From Tyto alba (Eukaryota; Chordata; Aves; Strigiformes; Tytonidae), in NCBI RefSeq assembly GCF_018691265.1, contig NW_024881296.1:5797427-5861426 (forward strand): DNA of 64,000 nucleotides, given 5' to 3'. The position numbers and the translations under genes are program-made. Below, one piece after another: positions 48,070-61,045 of the stretch. Below the pieces are notes generated by a model. It searched no databases and was not told where the DNA came from. It saw only the letters and a list, made by a program, of their open reading frames with translations. Position 1 is the first letter of the stretch. Every line of letters starts with the position of its first letter.

Positions 48070-48345
48070 TTAGGGACAAGCCCAGCAAGCGCTATTTTGC
48101 CTTCCATTAACTCTGCTGGTTTTACTCTCTGCAGAGTTAATTATAAATCAGTTTAATTGTTCTCTTGCTTGATAACTTTCTAATCTCTCAGAAACTTGCT
48201 GCACAGCAGTCTGTAAGGTTATATTTTATCACTTCTCTTTCCATTAACCCCACCGTGTCAGTCTGTGGTCTGCTTCCTCGCTCTCTGCCCGGAACGTTAA
48301 AAATTAAATTGATTAAAACCAACTCCAGCAATGGCTCTGTTGAGA
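48070..48345. promoter_or_regulatory. candidate conserved regulatory element next to CpG block
   Basis: CCATTAACTC, GAGTTAATTATAAATC, AGTTTAATTGTTC, CCATTAACCCCACCG and AAAATTAAATTGATTAAAACC lie within about 270 bp of unique sequence, immediately downstream of the CpG-rich block. The homeodomain-like density is among the highest in the window. Function is inferred. Confidence 0.32.
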
Positions 48346-50319
48346 ACCTTCCCTCTACTCCCTGCCAGCCACAACAGTTGCCATTCTGATGGGTCACAAA
48401 CAGTGACTTGTCTGCCCCCCACACCTTCTCTCTCCATCACACCACCAAGAAAGGCAGAAAAATTGTGCAGCGATGCATGAGTGTGCAGGGAAGTGAAGGA
48501 GAGGAACAAAAAAATCACTCTGAGAAACGTGCATGCTGCCTGGAAAAAAAAAAAAAAAACTTCCAAAAAACCCACAAAACCCCTGGCAACCTGCAAGAAA
48601 ATTATAAAAACACCCCGAGTCTGCCAGGAATTCAATCTTGGATGCCTTCCTACACCCACCACAGACTGGCATTTCCCCATCACTTCTTCCCTTCTGATTG
48701 GACCATTTGGTGTAGTATTAACAGTAGCTGCCTCTTTTGTTGCTGTTACAGCCCAGCTGGATGTGGCACAGAGGTGGGAAGGAAAGTGCTTTTCCTTTTC
48801 TCCTTCCTGGGTTGCACTTGGATTAAACCTCATGCAGGTCACACTTCCAGGGTATAGAAGACCTGCGAGTCCTGTAAACACTCCTAGGTTGAGTTCACTC
48901 TACTTCCAACAACAGATGCTATTGGCTGGATGTAAGAAAGACTAATGTTTCTTTACAAAAACAAATAATGCAGAGTTCTCCCACAAAGTCCTCAAACACA
49001 GTGCTGAATCACTGTTTGTTCATGTCCATCCTGCTATCTCACTGACTGTGTTCCATGCTTAAATTTGAACATAGTCGTGTACTCTGAACTTAATTTTCAA
49101 CTCTACAAAAATTCTTCCTTCAAAACTTAATCCATGACAACATTTCTTCCTTGGAAGATCTGGTTGGTTCATTAATTTATTGGTCTGTTTCATGGGGAGG
49201 GAGAAATCAGGCATGTTAAAAGTATGATGTGTATCCTATGTTCACTAGATCTGTTTTGTTTTCTTTGTCTTACTGAGCATATCCATATCTTAATGAGGCT
49301 GGCTTTGTTTCTGTAAGCAGGGACATCCCAAAGCTAGAATATTATCACAAAAAGACTCCAAACAACTTGTGGTTTATACATGTAGTTTAACCCTTGACTG
49401 ATGTAAAAGCTCAGAATAAATCTTAGCACTGCAGTGGGCTTTGGATTATGCCCTAAAGAAAGGAAAGAGTTTGTTTTATTCCTGTCAAGGCACTTCCAGG
49501 CAAGAGTAACTTCCAGGAACTCCTAGACTCAGTGGCCTTGCTACCTGCAGGAGACCCAACCACCAACAACCTTCTTATGACCCATCAGCCTTAACCAGGT
49601 TAACTGAGTGGTTGCAAAATGAGGGAAATGTATGTGATCTGACTCAAGCTGTTCTACTGGATGAGATCAAAGGCACGATCCATTTGCATCTGGTAACGCT
49701 AGTTAATACCAGGCATGCATTTGTGTTTTACCCTAAATAAGCATATAATCACCGAACGAGATGCTGTGTGCTGCAAACACGGGATGGGAAGGCAAACCCT
49801 GTTTCATGGTGTGTAGAAGGTAAGTGTAGGCAGAGCACAACAAAGCACCATAAAGCCCTAGTCCATGGGGTCCCTGTTCTGGCATCAAATCACTTGGTGA
49901 TATGTTGCCATCAGAAAACATTTATGCAACTGAAGCTATGAGTCTGATGCAGAAATTAATGTGGAAACTTTTTATTCTGGAGAGCTCTGTAAACTTTCAT
50001 ACTAAATGATTGTAACGAACCCTTCAGATATCCTTGTCTGTGAGTCTGAAAACATTTTGCTGGTTGGCAACTGCATGTGTATGTAGGCTGCAGTAGCTTT
50101 TTCTTTAAAAGCTAGTATGTTATTCTAATCCATGCTTTTCAGTCAAGTAAGTAATTTAAATGGGCACATGGCCTTAGGACATGGCAGATCAAAACTGTCA
50201 CATGCTTTCGGGAAATCTGGAAACAGATCCCAACCTCATAAGTCATCACAATAATTGTAAAGGATAAAAACCAGAACACTGACTTAATCACTCCTGAAAT
50301 CTGTAAATATGTTTGGATC
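48346..50319. other. unique non-coding sequence
   Basis: An A run (about 48545-48560) accounts for poly-F/poly-K stretches in the 194-codon minus frame (48297-48881) and the 154-codon plus frame. No gene or repeat is recognised otherwise. Confidence 0.5.
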
Positions 50320-50412
50320 TGAACTCTAACTGAGATTTTCAACAGTATTAGATGGCTTGTTTTTCAGAAAGGCATTTCTCAGCATTTCTGAAAATCAGGC
50401 CTGAAATCAGAC
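50320..50412. repeat. possible ancient amniote repeat
   Basis: GAGATTTTCAACAGTATTAG at the start and TTCTGAAAATCAGGCCTGAAAT at the end match the pattern GATTTTCAAAAGTGCTTAAG ... TTTGAAAATCAGGCC of an old interspersed repeat I remember from reptile and mammal DNA. Its family name is uncertain. It has no coding content. Confidence 0.35.
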
Positions 50413-53400
50413 ATCAATTTGACACACAGACACATCTCACCCCCAACCACTCATACTTTTTAAAAATCTTAATTTTTACTTTATTATCAAAGAGTCAAGG
50501 AAGGAGCATTTGCCAACATCCCTAGAAACGGAATACTTCATAATAGAAACAATTGTTTTCCTTAATGTCAGTTGTATTTGTTAGAGCGATATTTTGTTTT
50601 TTCTAGGACTTCAAGCTTTTGGAGAAAATGTCTATGTGGTTAATAAGCCATGAGGGCCTTCAAAGTCTGTGGAAGGCACAGAATTAATTTGAAAACCTTT
50701 TCCATCAGAAAATAATGTACAGGGATTGGTTACCTATCAGTTTGTACCTAACTTTTATATCACATCAAGTAGATGTATCCATTATACCCTAGACTACATC
50801 TGTGTTTTCACACCTGAGAGACAGTGCCCCAATCTGGGTGCAGCACCAAGACTATCTAATGACTCTTTTCTGGTTGAGATTTGAGCACTAGCTGTCCTTC
50901 TCTGTAAGGTTTCTTCAGCCACCATGCCCCTTGCATAGCTGGAGGTGTCCGACACCAGGGCATATTGTGCTGATATTGAACGGCGGGTCTAAATGGGACA
51001 GTACAGATTAATTCAATGCTCACTGTAAACTATTCGTATGTCTAGTCAATTTGACAGAATTATAATTCATGGATTTGTTCAAAAAGCGTTGAGGGGGTGG
51101 GTTTTGACATATCACATTTTTGGTTGGTCTCTGGTGACAGCTTCAGCAACTATGAAGATGAAAACATCAATTTGCAATTCTTGTTACTGTTCCAGTCAAA
51201 GCCATGTTGTATACCAATATCAGCACAGTTACTGGAAGAGTTACTTCTGGGATCAGTGTGAGCCATTTTCCACCCTGCTGAACTCAGCATCACTTCACCA
51301 TGTAAACCAGAACCTCTTAGAAAAAATCCACCATGAAATGTCCAAAGTGACCTTTAGCTTACCAGTTACCATTCATGTAAGATGAAAATGTAGTAACACA
51401 TTTATCTGCTAAAAGAGGGATCTCTTTATTTCATGTTTAAAACTGCAATTTCCATCCTAGTTTAGGGACCAGTTTTCATGCCTCTGCTCTGACTGCAGAG
51501 GATTGCATTATTCTTTAGAATAATCTTGCTGCTATTGAAAGAATGGCAGTGGGTGAGAAACCAAAACCCAGGGGAACATCTGGCATGAAGGACCTGAGGT
51601 GAAGAATGTTTGGAAAAGGAAGGTGAGGAAGCAGACAGTTGCAGATACCTGGAAAGCTGACCATCAGCCACGCTTTTCTCATTCAGTTTGGACTAAGTGA
51701 TAATTACGGTTGTTCTGCATTCCAGAGGACTATATTAATCAGCTACATGCGGCAGCGCACAGCTGAAACTACTGTCTGACATCCTGAACTTCCAGCTGTT
51801 AAAATTTTCTGCCCAGCCTTTATGCTATCTTGTGATTAAATGACAAAGATTTCAGCACAGCGTAAGCAGCCATGGCAGCCACCTTGAACTCTGGCAGGAA
51901 TACTCAAGAAAAGAGTCTGCAAAAAATGTCTCAAAAAATATACCTTCATGGAACTGTTTTCTGGGAAAACAGTCTATTTTGGGCTGACTGGCCAATGTAA
52001 AAGTCAAGGAGTAAATATTCCTTATAGTGAACATCTAGCCAGGAGTATTTTTGTACTTTAAACTTCTTTTCATGGATCAGATTTATTTTTTCTGGCCACC
52101 TCTATTAAAAAGTAATGGTATCAGTCCAGAATAACTCCACAAGTGTCTACTGAGCTACACAGATTTAAAACTTACACAGCAAAACCAGCATGGTGCTGAG
52201 AGAGCTGAAGAGCACAGCCCTAACACAGTGAGCTTGCACAGCCCCCTTCAGCCTCCAGAAACAAAAACATCAACAGTGGCGTTTCATTTCCAGTCTACAG
52301 AGAGCAAAGTCAGTCCTGGCTCCCAAATTCACTGCCTATCTCACAGCAAGGCCTGCAAAAACCAGCCATGTTAACATAAAGCTATTCTTCACAATCCTTC
52401 TTGGCCAGTTGCAGGGTGTTTAACTCCGCTCTCACCAGCCCTCAGGGGCTTCCACCTGGAGCTTTACTGTGCCATGTCGTGGTGTGTCCCTCCAGAGGCA
52501 TCTCTATTTCTGTGGCTGTTGAAACCATCCCTGTCTGCATTTGCTAGCCTATAGAAAATTTTGAGGGCAGCAGCTTTACAGTAGCAAGGGAGGAGGTCAA
52601 ACTGGCTTGGTACCTCTTTATTTTCCTCAGTTGTGACTATGGAGAGAGAGAAGGAGACAGAAAAGATTGCCTTCATTTGTCATTTGTCATATTAAGTTTT
52701 ACTTGTCTTCAAGGATTATGAACTGAGGGTTGCCTCCTCTCTTTGTGCTTCATATGTGGCTGCTTTTACACAGGTCCAGTGGTGAGTTGATTCCTTTGTA
52801 AGTACTCTGTGACGCACAAAAGCCAAAAGGGGAAAGAAAAAATCCCCACCCACTCTGAGAGAGTCTATTGAACTTTGTTTTCCAATTACCTAACAAATTG
52901 CTGACTAAGGACAGGATAGGGTGGTGGAATTATAAGACCTAAAGGCACTGTACATTCCTCATCTGTAATGACCAGAAAAAGTGGGTGTTTGTTGGTGGTT
53001 TTAGCCAATTTGCAATTTATCTTGGTTTTAGCCCAAGCAGGCTTGAAACCAAGACAAACATTCTTTGATGTAATCTAATTGTGACTAAGACCGTTTGCAT
53101 AAAGGTTTCGCAGCTAGGATAGGAAGAGGAAAAAGACCTTGAAAGCATTCCAGTGGAAAAGTCATGTGCACCAGGTTTTCGGCTGCACCAATGGCACCCA
53201 ACAGACCATTGTTTTAGTTGTGGCTTAAATTAATACCTGACAGCAAAGTAATTAAAGCCCTGCTGAAGTCATGTATTCACTTATTCTTGTTTTTTTCCGA
53301 TCATGTTTGTACAATGATAGCCTCAGGTGAAGAACTAATAGGAAAAATGCCCTTCCCCTGTTTCTATTCCCACTCCCTTCCAAAAATATATTTAATAATC

Positions 53401-56400
53401 TAACTTGAAAACCGTTCCCTAATACATTAGCCAGACCAGGCTAGCCTCACAAATTAATGAAACTTCACATTGTTGGCAAGGCTGGAGAGAGAGTCTGGAG
53501 AGAACCGCAAGAGAGTCTGGAGGGAACTGCCAGAGATCCTGAAGTTGTGCGATGCAGGTACAAGCAATGCCTAATTTTTGATGTTGCACAGAGTTGTGGG
53601 TGTCAGTCTTCTGAGGCTATCCCAAAAGCAGAACCAGTGACCCTGGCTGGACTTAGCAGCAACGTGTGCATTTTAAAGACAGTGGAGGTTTCTCCTCACC
53701 AGCTGCCCTTGGTCCAGTGTGTGGAGAGACCAAGCTCTGAGGTCGGTAAGGAAAAACAAACCTAAGAGACATTCTGGCCTGGAGAACACTGAAGATATAG
53801 CAAAGGCATACATGTATCAATGTGATTAATAACCTACTTCTATAAGTACCCATGTATGCAACAGGAATGTCAGGTTTGTATTCTGATTCTCCTTTCCCAT
53901 CCAACCCATCATCTTTAAATTACACCAGCATAACTCCAATAAAAGACAGACCAAAGGATTTTTTTTTTGTGTCACAGGATCAAGAATGTGGTAGCAGATC
54001 GCCATTCTGCTTGTCACTGTAACACATTTGCTGCTAATAATCCATTATGGTTTATTTCCCAGTCTTTCAAACACAGAATCCTTGAAATTCCCACTAGGGA
54101 CTGTGGCTAGTATGGTTCAATAAGCAATTTCTGTACTAGGTACTGTAATTCAGCTTTCAAATTGGCCTGAAAATTTACCAGCCCAGGCATAAAATCTGCT
54201 CATTCGATCTTTATACTTAACAATAATGAAAACCTCCAGTGATATTTTACCCTCCTGCCAAAATACCCTCTCCTCCAGGCCTGTGTTTGAGTCATAATTT
54301 ACAAGACAGCAACTGTAATTTCCCTAGGAAAACATCCATATGTAGCTATTACTACATTATGCTTGCAAAATTAAATCAAAGACTTGAAAAATCAAAATAT
54401 TAACAGTTTCAAACTCATTCACGTTATTTAGTAGTGGACTGCTCTGTAATGAACAGGTGGTATTCTGTCTACAAGACAGAAATATTTCTTAACTAGGCTG
54501 CTAGATTTTACATTTCCATCTACAGCAAGAGATTTCAGTCTTAGATGGTCCGTTCTTTTTTTCTGATTTCTTCCATATCCTAAGTAATGATCTGATTTCA
54601 AATTTCATTCAGAAGTTAATTCTCTTCACCTCTCCATGGAGACCTACAGATAGATGAATTACTTTCCTGGGCAGTGGCTTGTTAACTGGATGGCAGCACA
54701 AGGAGGGTGTGTAAGAGGATATCGAGATCTCCACATTCTCAGTGCTTAAGTCTTTGTGAAATAAGCCCATAACGGGCTCAGCAATTAGTTCAGGAGAATT
54801 TCTCTGGAGATCAGTAGGTAGCTAACTTATACACTGCCTAGGTCAACTGAAGTGATGACTGAGAGAGTATCTTAACAGTGCTGAACATTACAACCTAAAA
54901 GAAATGCAACACTAATTAAATCCAAGGGATTTTCTAGGTGTTACTGTTCTTGTAACATTCTCAGCAAGTTCTGAAAAGCTGCTAGTTTTCAGAATAATAC
55001 CTTTATAGAATAATGCTGCTGATTAATAAGAGCTGTTATTTATGGTGAAAATCACACAACTGCTGGGTCTAAAGGCTTCTTTGGGGCTGAAAGCTTTCTG
55101 TACAGAAAGTTGTTGTTGGGAAACAAGGGACTGGTGTGTTACTGTGAAGGATAGGTTGTAAAAGGGATGCTTAAAAGGGGCCCAATATGGTTTGGATCGC
55201 GGCCAAGGTCTTGCATAACAGGATGCCTCATAAAAGAAAGGCTTAGAGGGGTATGGTTAAAAGACAGACGTTTCTTTTGAGCAGAGATGTGCCAACGGGA
55301 GGATCACTGACAAATCTTTGTTCACCATTATGTGTGCATATAATTAAAAAATGTTGGTGTTTGCAGCCGTTCCCAGATGATGTTGACTGGTTTAGAGAAT
55401 CATAGTTTTAAGAAAATAAAAAACAGAATAAGACACACCAGATGCAGTTCAGCCAGAGGTATTTTTCTGTGGGTAAACTGGTCAGATTTTCATGTCCTTC
55501 AAGGAGCAGAAGTATGAATGTCCCCCAAACCTTGTGACCAGGAGCACATCATTCAATGCTAGACATGATTGCAAATCTGGGGCAAATGTCTCACAAAGGC
55601 ACATGGCAGCATGATATCCCACACCAGGTAGTCAGACAAGAGTTCAAGGGCAGCTATTTGCATCTAACAGGCAAGCCAGGAAACTGCTAGGTTGGTATCA
55701 CAGACATCATTGAAAGCTAGAGAAAATTATCTTTCTAATGGCAACAGAGGGGAACTTTTAACTCCAGCCTAATTGCCTGGCAAGCATTTGCATTTTCCTG
55801 CTTTACATTTAGAATCCACTAGCAGTATTTTAGAGCAAGCTGTGTAAAAACACCATTTCTGGCTCCTTTCCATTTCTAGAGGCAATACGTGGTGTCATTC
55901 TCCAGAAACCACCCAACACAAGCGTGACAAGCTGGCTACTAGCCCTAGCATCAAGGCTTAGGAACTGAAGGAAGACTACTTCAACAGAAATGTTAACAGT
56001 CTCTTTATGATTCCTTCCCACCATTATAATACTTTGTCTTGAATCTACTGCTGGTTTTACTGGAATGTATTCATGCTTCCCCCAGCACCTAAGGGAAAAG
56101 GTCCTCTGCCAAAGCCCTGTCCAGCTCCTTTCAGGAGCTCCAGAACCAGGATCAAATCATTAGTCCTATACAAGAGCCATGAAGCAGGGTTGTTGTTCCT
56201 CAGCAGCTATGGCACAAGCTGCTTCCCAAACAACCCAACCCAAAAGTTCAATACATGCCTTGCTACAACCAGTTGGAAAGTGCCTACACCTGACCAAGCT
56301 GGTTTCCTAGGGCAGGCTTGGTCACCAACCTTTCCTCTTGGCTCTGCTGCTGGAGGAGAGCAGCTACAGCTCACCACACCAGTTCATACATACATGAGGG

Positions 56401-56869
56401 GTAGCCTTGTTGCTAGTTTTTGCTAAGAGCAAAACACTGAGGAAAATGCGATCAGCCACTGTCCTCTGTAAAGATTCTTGTTCCCTTGGTTTTAGAAACA
56501 GACCAAAAGGGTGGGGCTACTGGGATTCCACTTCGATCACAAATAAAACCACTGCAGCTGCTGCTATTAAAAAGATGATGGCTTAAAAGAAATAAAATAT
56601 GCTCTTATGTGAGATATCCAGTACCCTTTTTCCAAAAGAAAACATAGATGTTGCAATATAAAAGCCAGGAGATGTTACAGCAAGTGCCTGATCCCTCTCA
56701 GTACCCAGGACACTAGCAGCAAGCTTCGTGGTTAAACTCGTCACTTATTGGGAATAAATACAGACATGAGTATATATAGCCTAGACATAGCTTCTTCACT
56801 CTATCAAAGAAACAATGGTTTTAACTTTGCCTCAGACAAAGTAGTTGAGGAGACATAAAGGTTTCTCAT
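50413..56869. other. unique AT-rich sequence
   Basis: No gene is recognised. 51660-51770 (AAGTGATAATTACGGTTG, CTATATTAATCAGC) may be a conserved block. A two-copy 22-bp repeat lies at 53489-53532. The remainder shows no transposon or island of unusual composition that I can name. Confidence 0.45.
53489..53532. repeat. two-copy 22-bp tandem repeat
   Basis: GAGAGTCTGGAGAGAACCGC-type unit at 53489-53510 and again at 53511-53532 with a few substitutions. Confidence 0.75.
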
Positions 56870-57914
56870 TGTTGTGGTTTGATCTTGGTCGGCAGCCAAA
56901 CACCACACAGCCACTTTCTCCCCCTTCTCTTCCAGCAGTGAGAAGGGACAGATGAGCCAGGCTTGGGATTCGAGATAGGACCGGGAGGAGTAGATCACCC
57001 ATTATAGTCATGAGCAAAAGGCAGACTCATTAGGGAAAGAAAAAAGAACATACATTTATTACACACACTAACAGCACTTAACAGAGTAGGACAATGAGAA
57101 GTGTTACCACATCTTGAGAACACCTTCCCCCCACCCCTCCCTTCTTCCTGGGCTCAGCTCTGCTCCTGATATCTCTGCCTCCTCCCCACAGTGGCGCAGG
57201 GGCAGGGAATGGGGGGTGCAGTCAGTGCTGCTGCTTCTTCCATCTTCAGTGGGGGGAGCTTCTGGAACTTGTTCCCCCTGCTCCAGTGTGGTCCCCCTCT
57301 CACAGGAGACAGTCCTCCACAAACTTTCTCTGATGTGAGTCCCTCCCAGGGGCCACAGCATTTCCTTACACCACTCTGGAGTGGGACACCAACTTTCTCC
57401 AACTGGAGTCCCTCCCACGGCTGCAGCCCTTCCCGAGCTGCTCCGGCGTGGGACACCCCAGCGCTGAACTACAACAGTGGGGGCTACCTTTTCCCACAAG
57501 ACCCCGGCCTTCTTCAGGCACAGTCACCTTGGTCATCCATGCAAAACACAGGCCATAAATCAGTGTCTGCTCCACTGTAGATCTTCATGGGTGGCAGGGG
57601 GGGGCCACCCTGCTGTCTCACCATGGGATACAGGGGAGTCTATGCTCTGGCACACCTCCCCCCTCCTTTTTTCCTCCTCCTCCACTGACCTTGGTGTTCA
57701 CGCAGCTGCTGCAACTCCTCCTCACAAGTCCCACTGCACGTCACCACATTCCTTCTTAAATATGTTATTGCAGAGACGCAGCTGATTGGCTCAGTTTTGG
57801 TGCAGAGATGGAGCTGACTTGGAGCTGGGGGAGCTTTGAGAAGCTTCTCACAGGGGGCCGCCCCGATATCCCCCTCCCCTGCCACCAAAAAACCCCACCA
57901 CTCACTCAAACACA
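56870..57914 (-). mobile_element. solo LTR of an avian ERVL-type endogenous retrovirus
   Basis: It opens TGTTGTGGTTTGATCTTGG with CGGCAGCC and CCACACAGCC following, the signature of the bird ERVL-class LTR end, and closes at about 57914 with a CTCAAACACA-type end. Internal landmarks fit that family: CCACTGACCTTGGTGT (about 57682), CCTTCTTAAATATGTTATTG (57751), GCTGATTGGCTCAG (57780) and AGCTTCTCACAGGGGGCC (about 57841). On the minus strand the polyadenylation word AATAAA lies opposite 57055-57060, which sets the orientation. The centre (about 57240-57600) is built of degenerate 40-50 bp modules. No internal gag/pol/env sequence flanks it and no clear 5-bp target duplication was seen, so it is a solo LTR or a remnant. 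Minus-strand frames of 131 and 100 codons inside it are not viral genes. Confidence 0.82.
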
Positions 57915-59425
57915 GGACACACATCCTGCCTTCAGCCTCAGCCTAGAGTATTTAATGACTTGCATCTTTCAAGACAGAGCAGCCTGGTGAGCAAAATAGG
58001 CAATGGCATTGCCATTCTCCATTACATTTCCTGCTTAATATGGATGGTGGGACAAATGACTGGGTAATGTAGCTGCAGGCTGACTATTTCCTCATTCACT
58101 GGCCAGGTCAGCATTCAGAGGAAGCCCCACTGAAACAGCTGGGGAAGGACAGATATTCTTGAGAAGAACAGCACTAGCAACAGATGTACCTACGATCAGC
58201 TCTTGAGCTATGCCTCCCACTGCTGTGGGAACCCTATGATCCCTCCAAACTACTGAGCATGGTTTGACACCTCTCTAAGAGGAGCAAGTTAAAAACTCAT
58301 CAACATCGTGTTTACTTTAGCTGTCTGAGGAGAAATCAGATGTGAGCCTAAGAAGAAGAAATTATCATACACATTCAAGATTCATACTCAGCGTGGTTCT
58401 GCTTGTGAGTCTAACAGAGACAGCACAAGATCTTTGCTGAGCCATTTCCTCTCTCAGCTCTGGTGGTGTAAATATAAACACAAAGTAGATGTCCTTTCAG
58501 ATTCCCACTCCACATTTACACTGTCAAGAGTGAGACAATAGGGTTTTCATGGCCAATGACGTCCTCAGTTCATGGTGTGTTGTCATGAAATAAAAATAAT
58601 TGCAATTTTGCAATAGCTCATTTTTTTTGTGTGTATGTGTGCTACTGGGGTCCAACAAAGAAGGTGAAGAGATAGGGCCATGACTTTACACTGAGAAGTT
58701 TGCTGAGGTGTTGCAAAGAAGCAGGAGGAAATCAGGTGGGTTATTTCCCTCTGATGTCCATTTGATGTTGTGGTTCTGATTCTGGGTGAAGAAACTGTTC
58801 CTCTGAGCTCCAGGAAGAAGTGGCAGCCCTTTGGTAGAATAAATCAATACCTAACGAGTAACGAAAAATCCTCTCCATGTGCTGGGCATTCAAGGATAAC
58901 ACAAACCCAGTATTTTAATGCTCTCCTATTTAATGTCAGTGTTTTGTTTATGCTTATATCTAAGCAATTATACCACAGAATGCAAAACATACTTTCTCTA
59001 CACAATGCTCTTCCAAAATGGTGTGCTCCCATACTATAGCTTGTGGGGTGATGTTTTTTTACTGAACATCCAACCCTGTGATAAACTGCTTGATGAAATA
59101 ACATGTGGTGGACAGAAAGTGTTTATTGGGCCACTGCAGTGGGAAGGAGAAAGCATGTTAGCTGAGTAGTCAGACCTGATAGAAATATTGGGAGCAAGAT
59201 AGCTTCCCAAAAACATTTTCAGACCTAGATATGCATCCTCTGCAGTTAGACATCTGAACACAAATCTAAGCCAGGCCTGGATCCAAACACTGAAATTACC
59301 CACCTCATGTAAAGAAATTGCACACTGCAGTTACCCCACTTTTGCTATATTGGGATCTGAAGCTAATCTTACTGAGATCTCATTTCATTGAATGCAATAG
59401 GTTCAAATCCCAGATTAAAAATAAT

Positions 59426-59495
59426 TAAAAAAAAAAAAAAACAAACCAAAACAAAACAACAAAACAACCACCAACAAAACAAAAAGCAAAAGTGG
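59426..59495. repeat. A-run plus degenerate (AAAAC)n
   Basis: About 16 A pass into AACAA/AAAAC-type repeats interrupted by CCACC. It is low complexity. Confidence 0.8.
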
Positions 59496-60967
59496 AACTT
59501 GTAATGAGTAACAAGAGGAAAAGGAGATCCATTCTGGAGTTTGTCAGTGGAGTCAGAGATTAAAATGTCATTACTCAATATATCTGCCAATGTTTGGACA
59601 TAGGCATGTTATTGTACACCATCAATTTCATTCCATCAGAGACATTAAAGGTAAAATAAAATCAAAAGTTGCCCCAACACAAAATGTAACTAAAATTCTG
59701 GCATCACCATATGCTTCTTTTTTTCCTTTTATGTATATATTTGTGTATAGTTTGGAAAGTAACCATAGCATATTCTAGCAGGAGTCAGACAGGTCAGTCT
59801 CTGTGAATTCAAGATAAAGCTGCGTGCCTTGAAAAAAAAGCCAGGTCTGGAGACCAGGCTTGAGATAAACAACCATCTGAAAGATAATAGATTTGCCTGA
59901 CATTGTTGTATCCAGTAAATCATAACAAAACTTCAGAATACTGGAGAAAAGCCAGGAATTGGTGACTTACATTATTGTTTTATTAGCACATTTTGGAAAG
60001 GTAAAACTAATAGCACTGTTTACTTTAACTAATATTAACTAATTCTTAACTCATGACTGCCCAAAATTATCCTGCTTCAGACAACAATGTCCTTAGAATA
60101 GTTTCCAGCTATTCTAAGAAAACAGCCTGCAGGTGATGTTGAAGGAAAGAGAGCTGGGGAAGAAGGGAAACGGTATTTGAGAGAGCAACATTCACCTGCA
60201 AGCTCACTGTTCTTTATCCTTTTCCTGTAATGGAGTGATTCCTTTAGAAGCTTTTTGCCCTGTTAAAGATGAATACAAATAACACTGCAAGGAAAGCAAA
60301 GAAGGCAACTATTTTCATAGCCATATTTCAGAACATTTTCTATTACAAAGCTGTATTTCCTAAAGGCTTGTTCCAAACAGGCACATGGTAAACACATCCA
60401 AAATCTGCAGTGGTTAATGTGAAGTGATGAGCGAATGTACAAGAGTGAGGTACAATCTGTGATATATGGTACTGGTTTCTTGGACAGAGACAGGTAGAGT
60501 TTGCCCGTGGGTTCTGGTTTGCTTGCTTAATTTCTTTGTAGATATTGAGCAGTTTGGAGAATGGGCAGCTGCCAGCATTTGGTGCATGTGCTGGTGACAA
60601 AGAAAGCAGAGCCTCGGGTGGAGCTGGTGTCCATGTGGAAGGTCTCCGACTGGTTTCTTCTGCTGTCAAACCACTCTCAATTCAACCATCACAAAAAGGG
60701 AACCAAGGCATCTTTCTGGGATTTGTGGATGTCCTGCCACAGCTGGACACTTACTTTGAAGGCTTCAGGCTATTCACATAACAATGCCTAGGATGCTAAT
60801 GAGGTGGGACCTCCTTGGTGGGACCTCTGCATCTCTGACCAGGTTACCCTCCATGGTCAAATACAACTTCCCCACAGCAAACAGCAAAGAAGAAAACTCT
60901 TTTCTTTAATCCACTGCATAATGGGAAAGAGTGACTAATTTTTGAGCACTGATACTAGTGAGTATCT

Positions 60968-61045
60968 ATCTAAACTGTTAATGAGCAGACTGTAAATAGG
61001 TCTAGTAGGTTTGTATCTAAACTCCTAATGAGTAGACTATAAATA
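60968..61045. repeat. two-copy repeat, 47-bp period
   Basis: ATCTAAACTGTTAATGAGCA with following AGACTGTAAATA at 60968-60998 recurs at 61015-61045 with about five substitutions. It is a moderately old local duplication. Each copy carries a TAATGAG core. Confidence 0.75.

Noticed and set aside
48297..48881. 194-codon minus-strand open frame
   Set aside because: It runs through a homopolymer that encodes poly-F, and overlaps a frame of 149-154 codons on the other strand. No motif is seen.
57104..57580. Open frames of 100-131 codons inside the ERVL-type LTR
   Set aside because: LTR sequence with degenerate repeats; no gag, pol or env similarity is visible.
59395..59412. GGTTCAAATCCCAG, resembling a tRNA B box
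   Set aside because: No A box at proper distance and no cloverleaf stems could be formed upstream.
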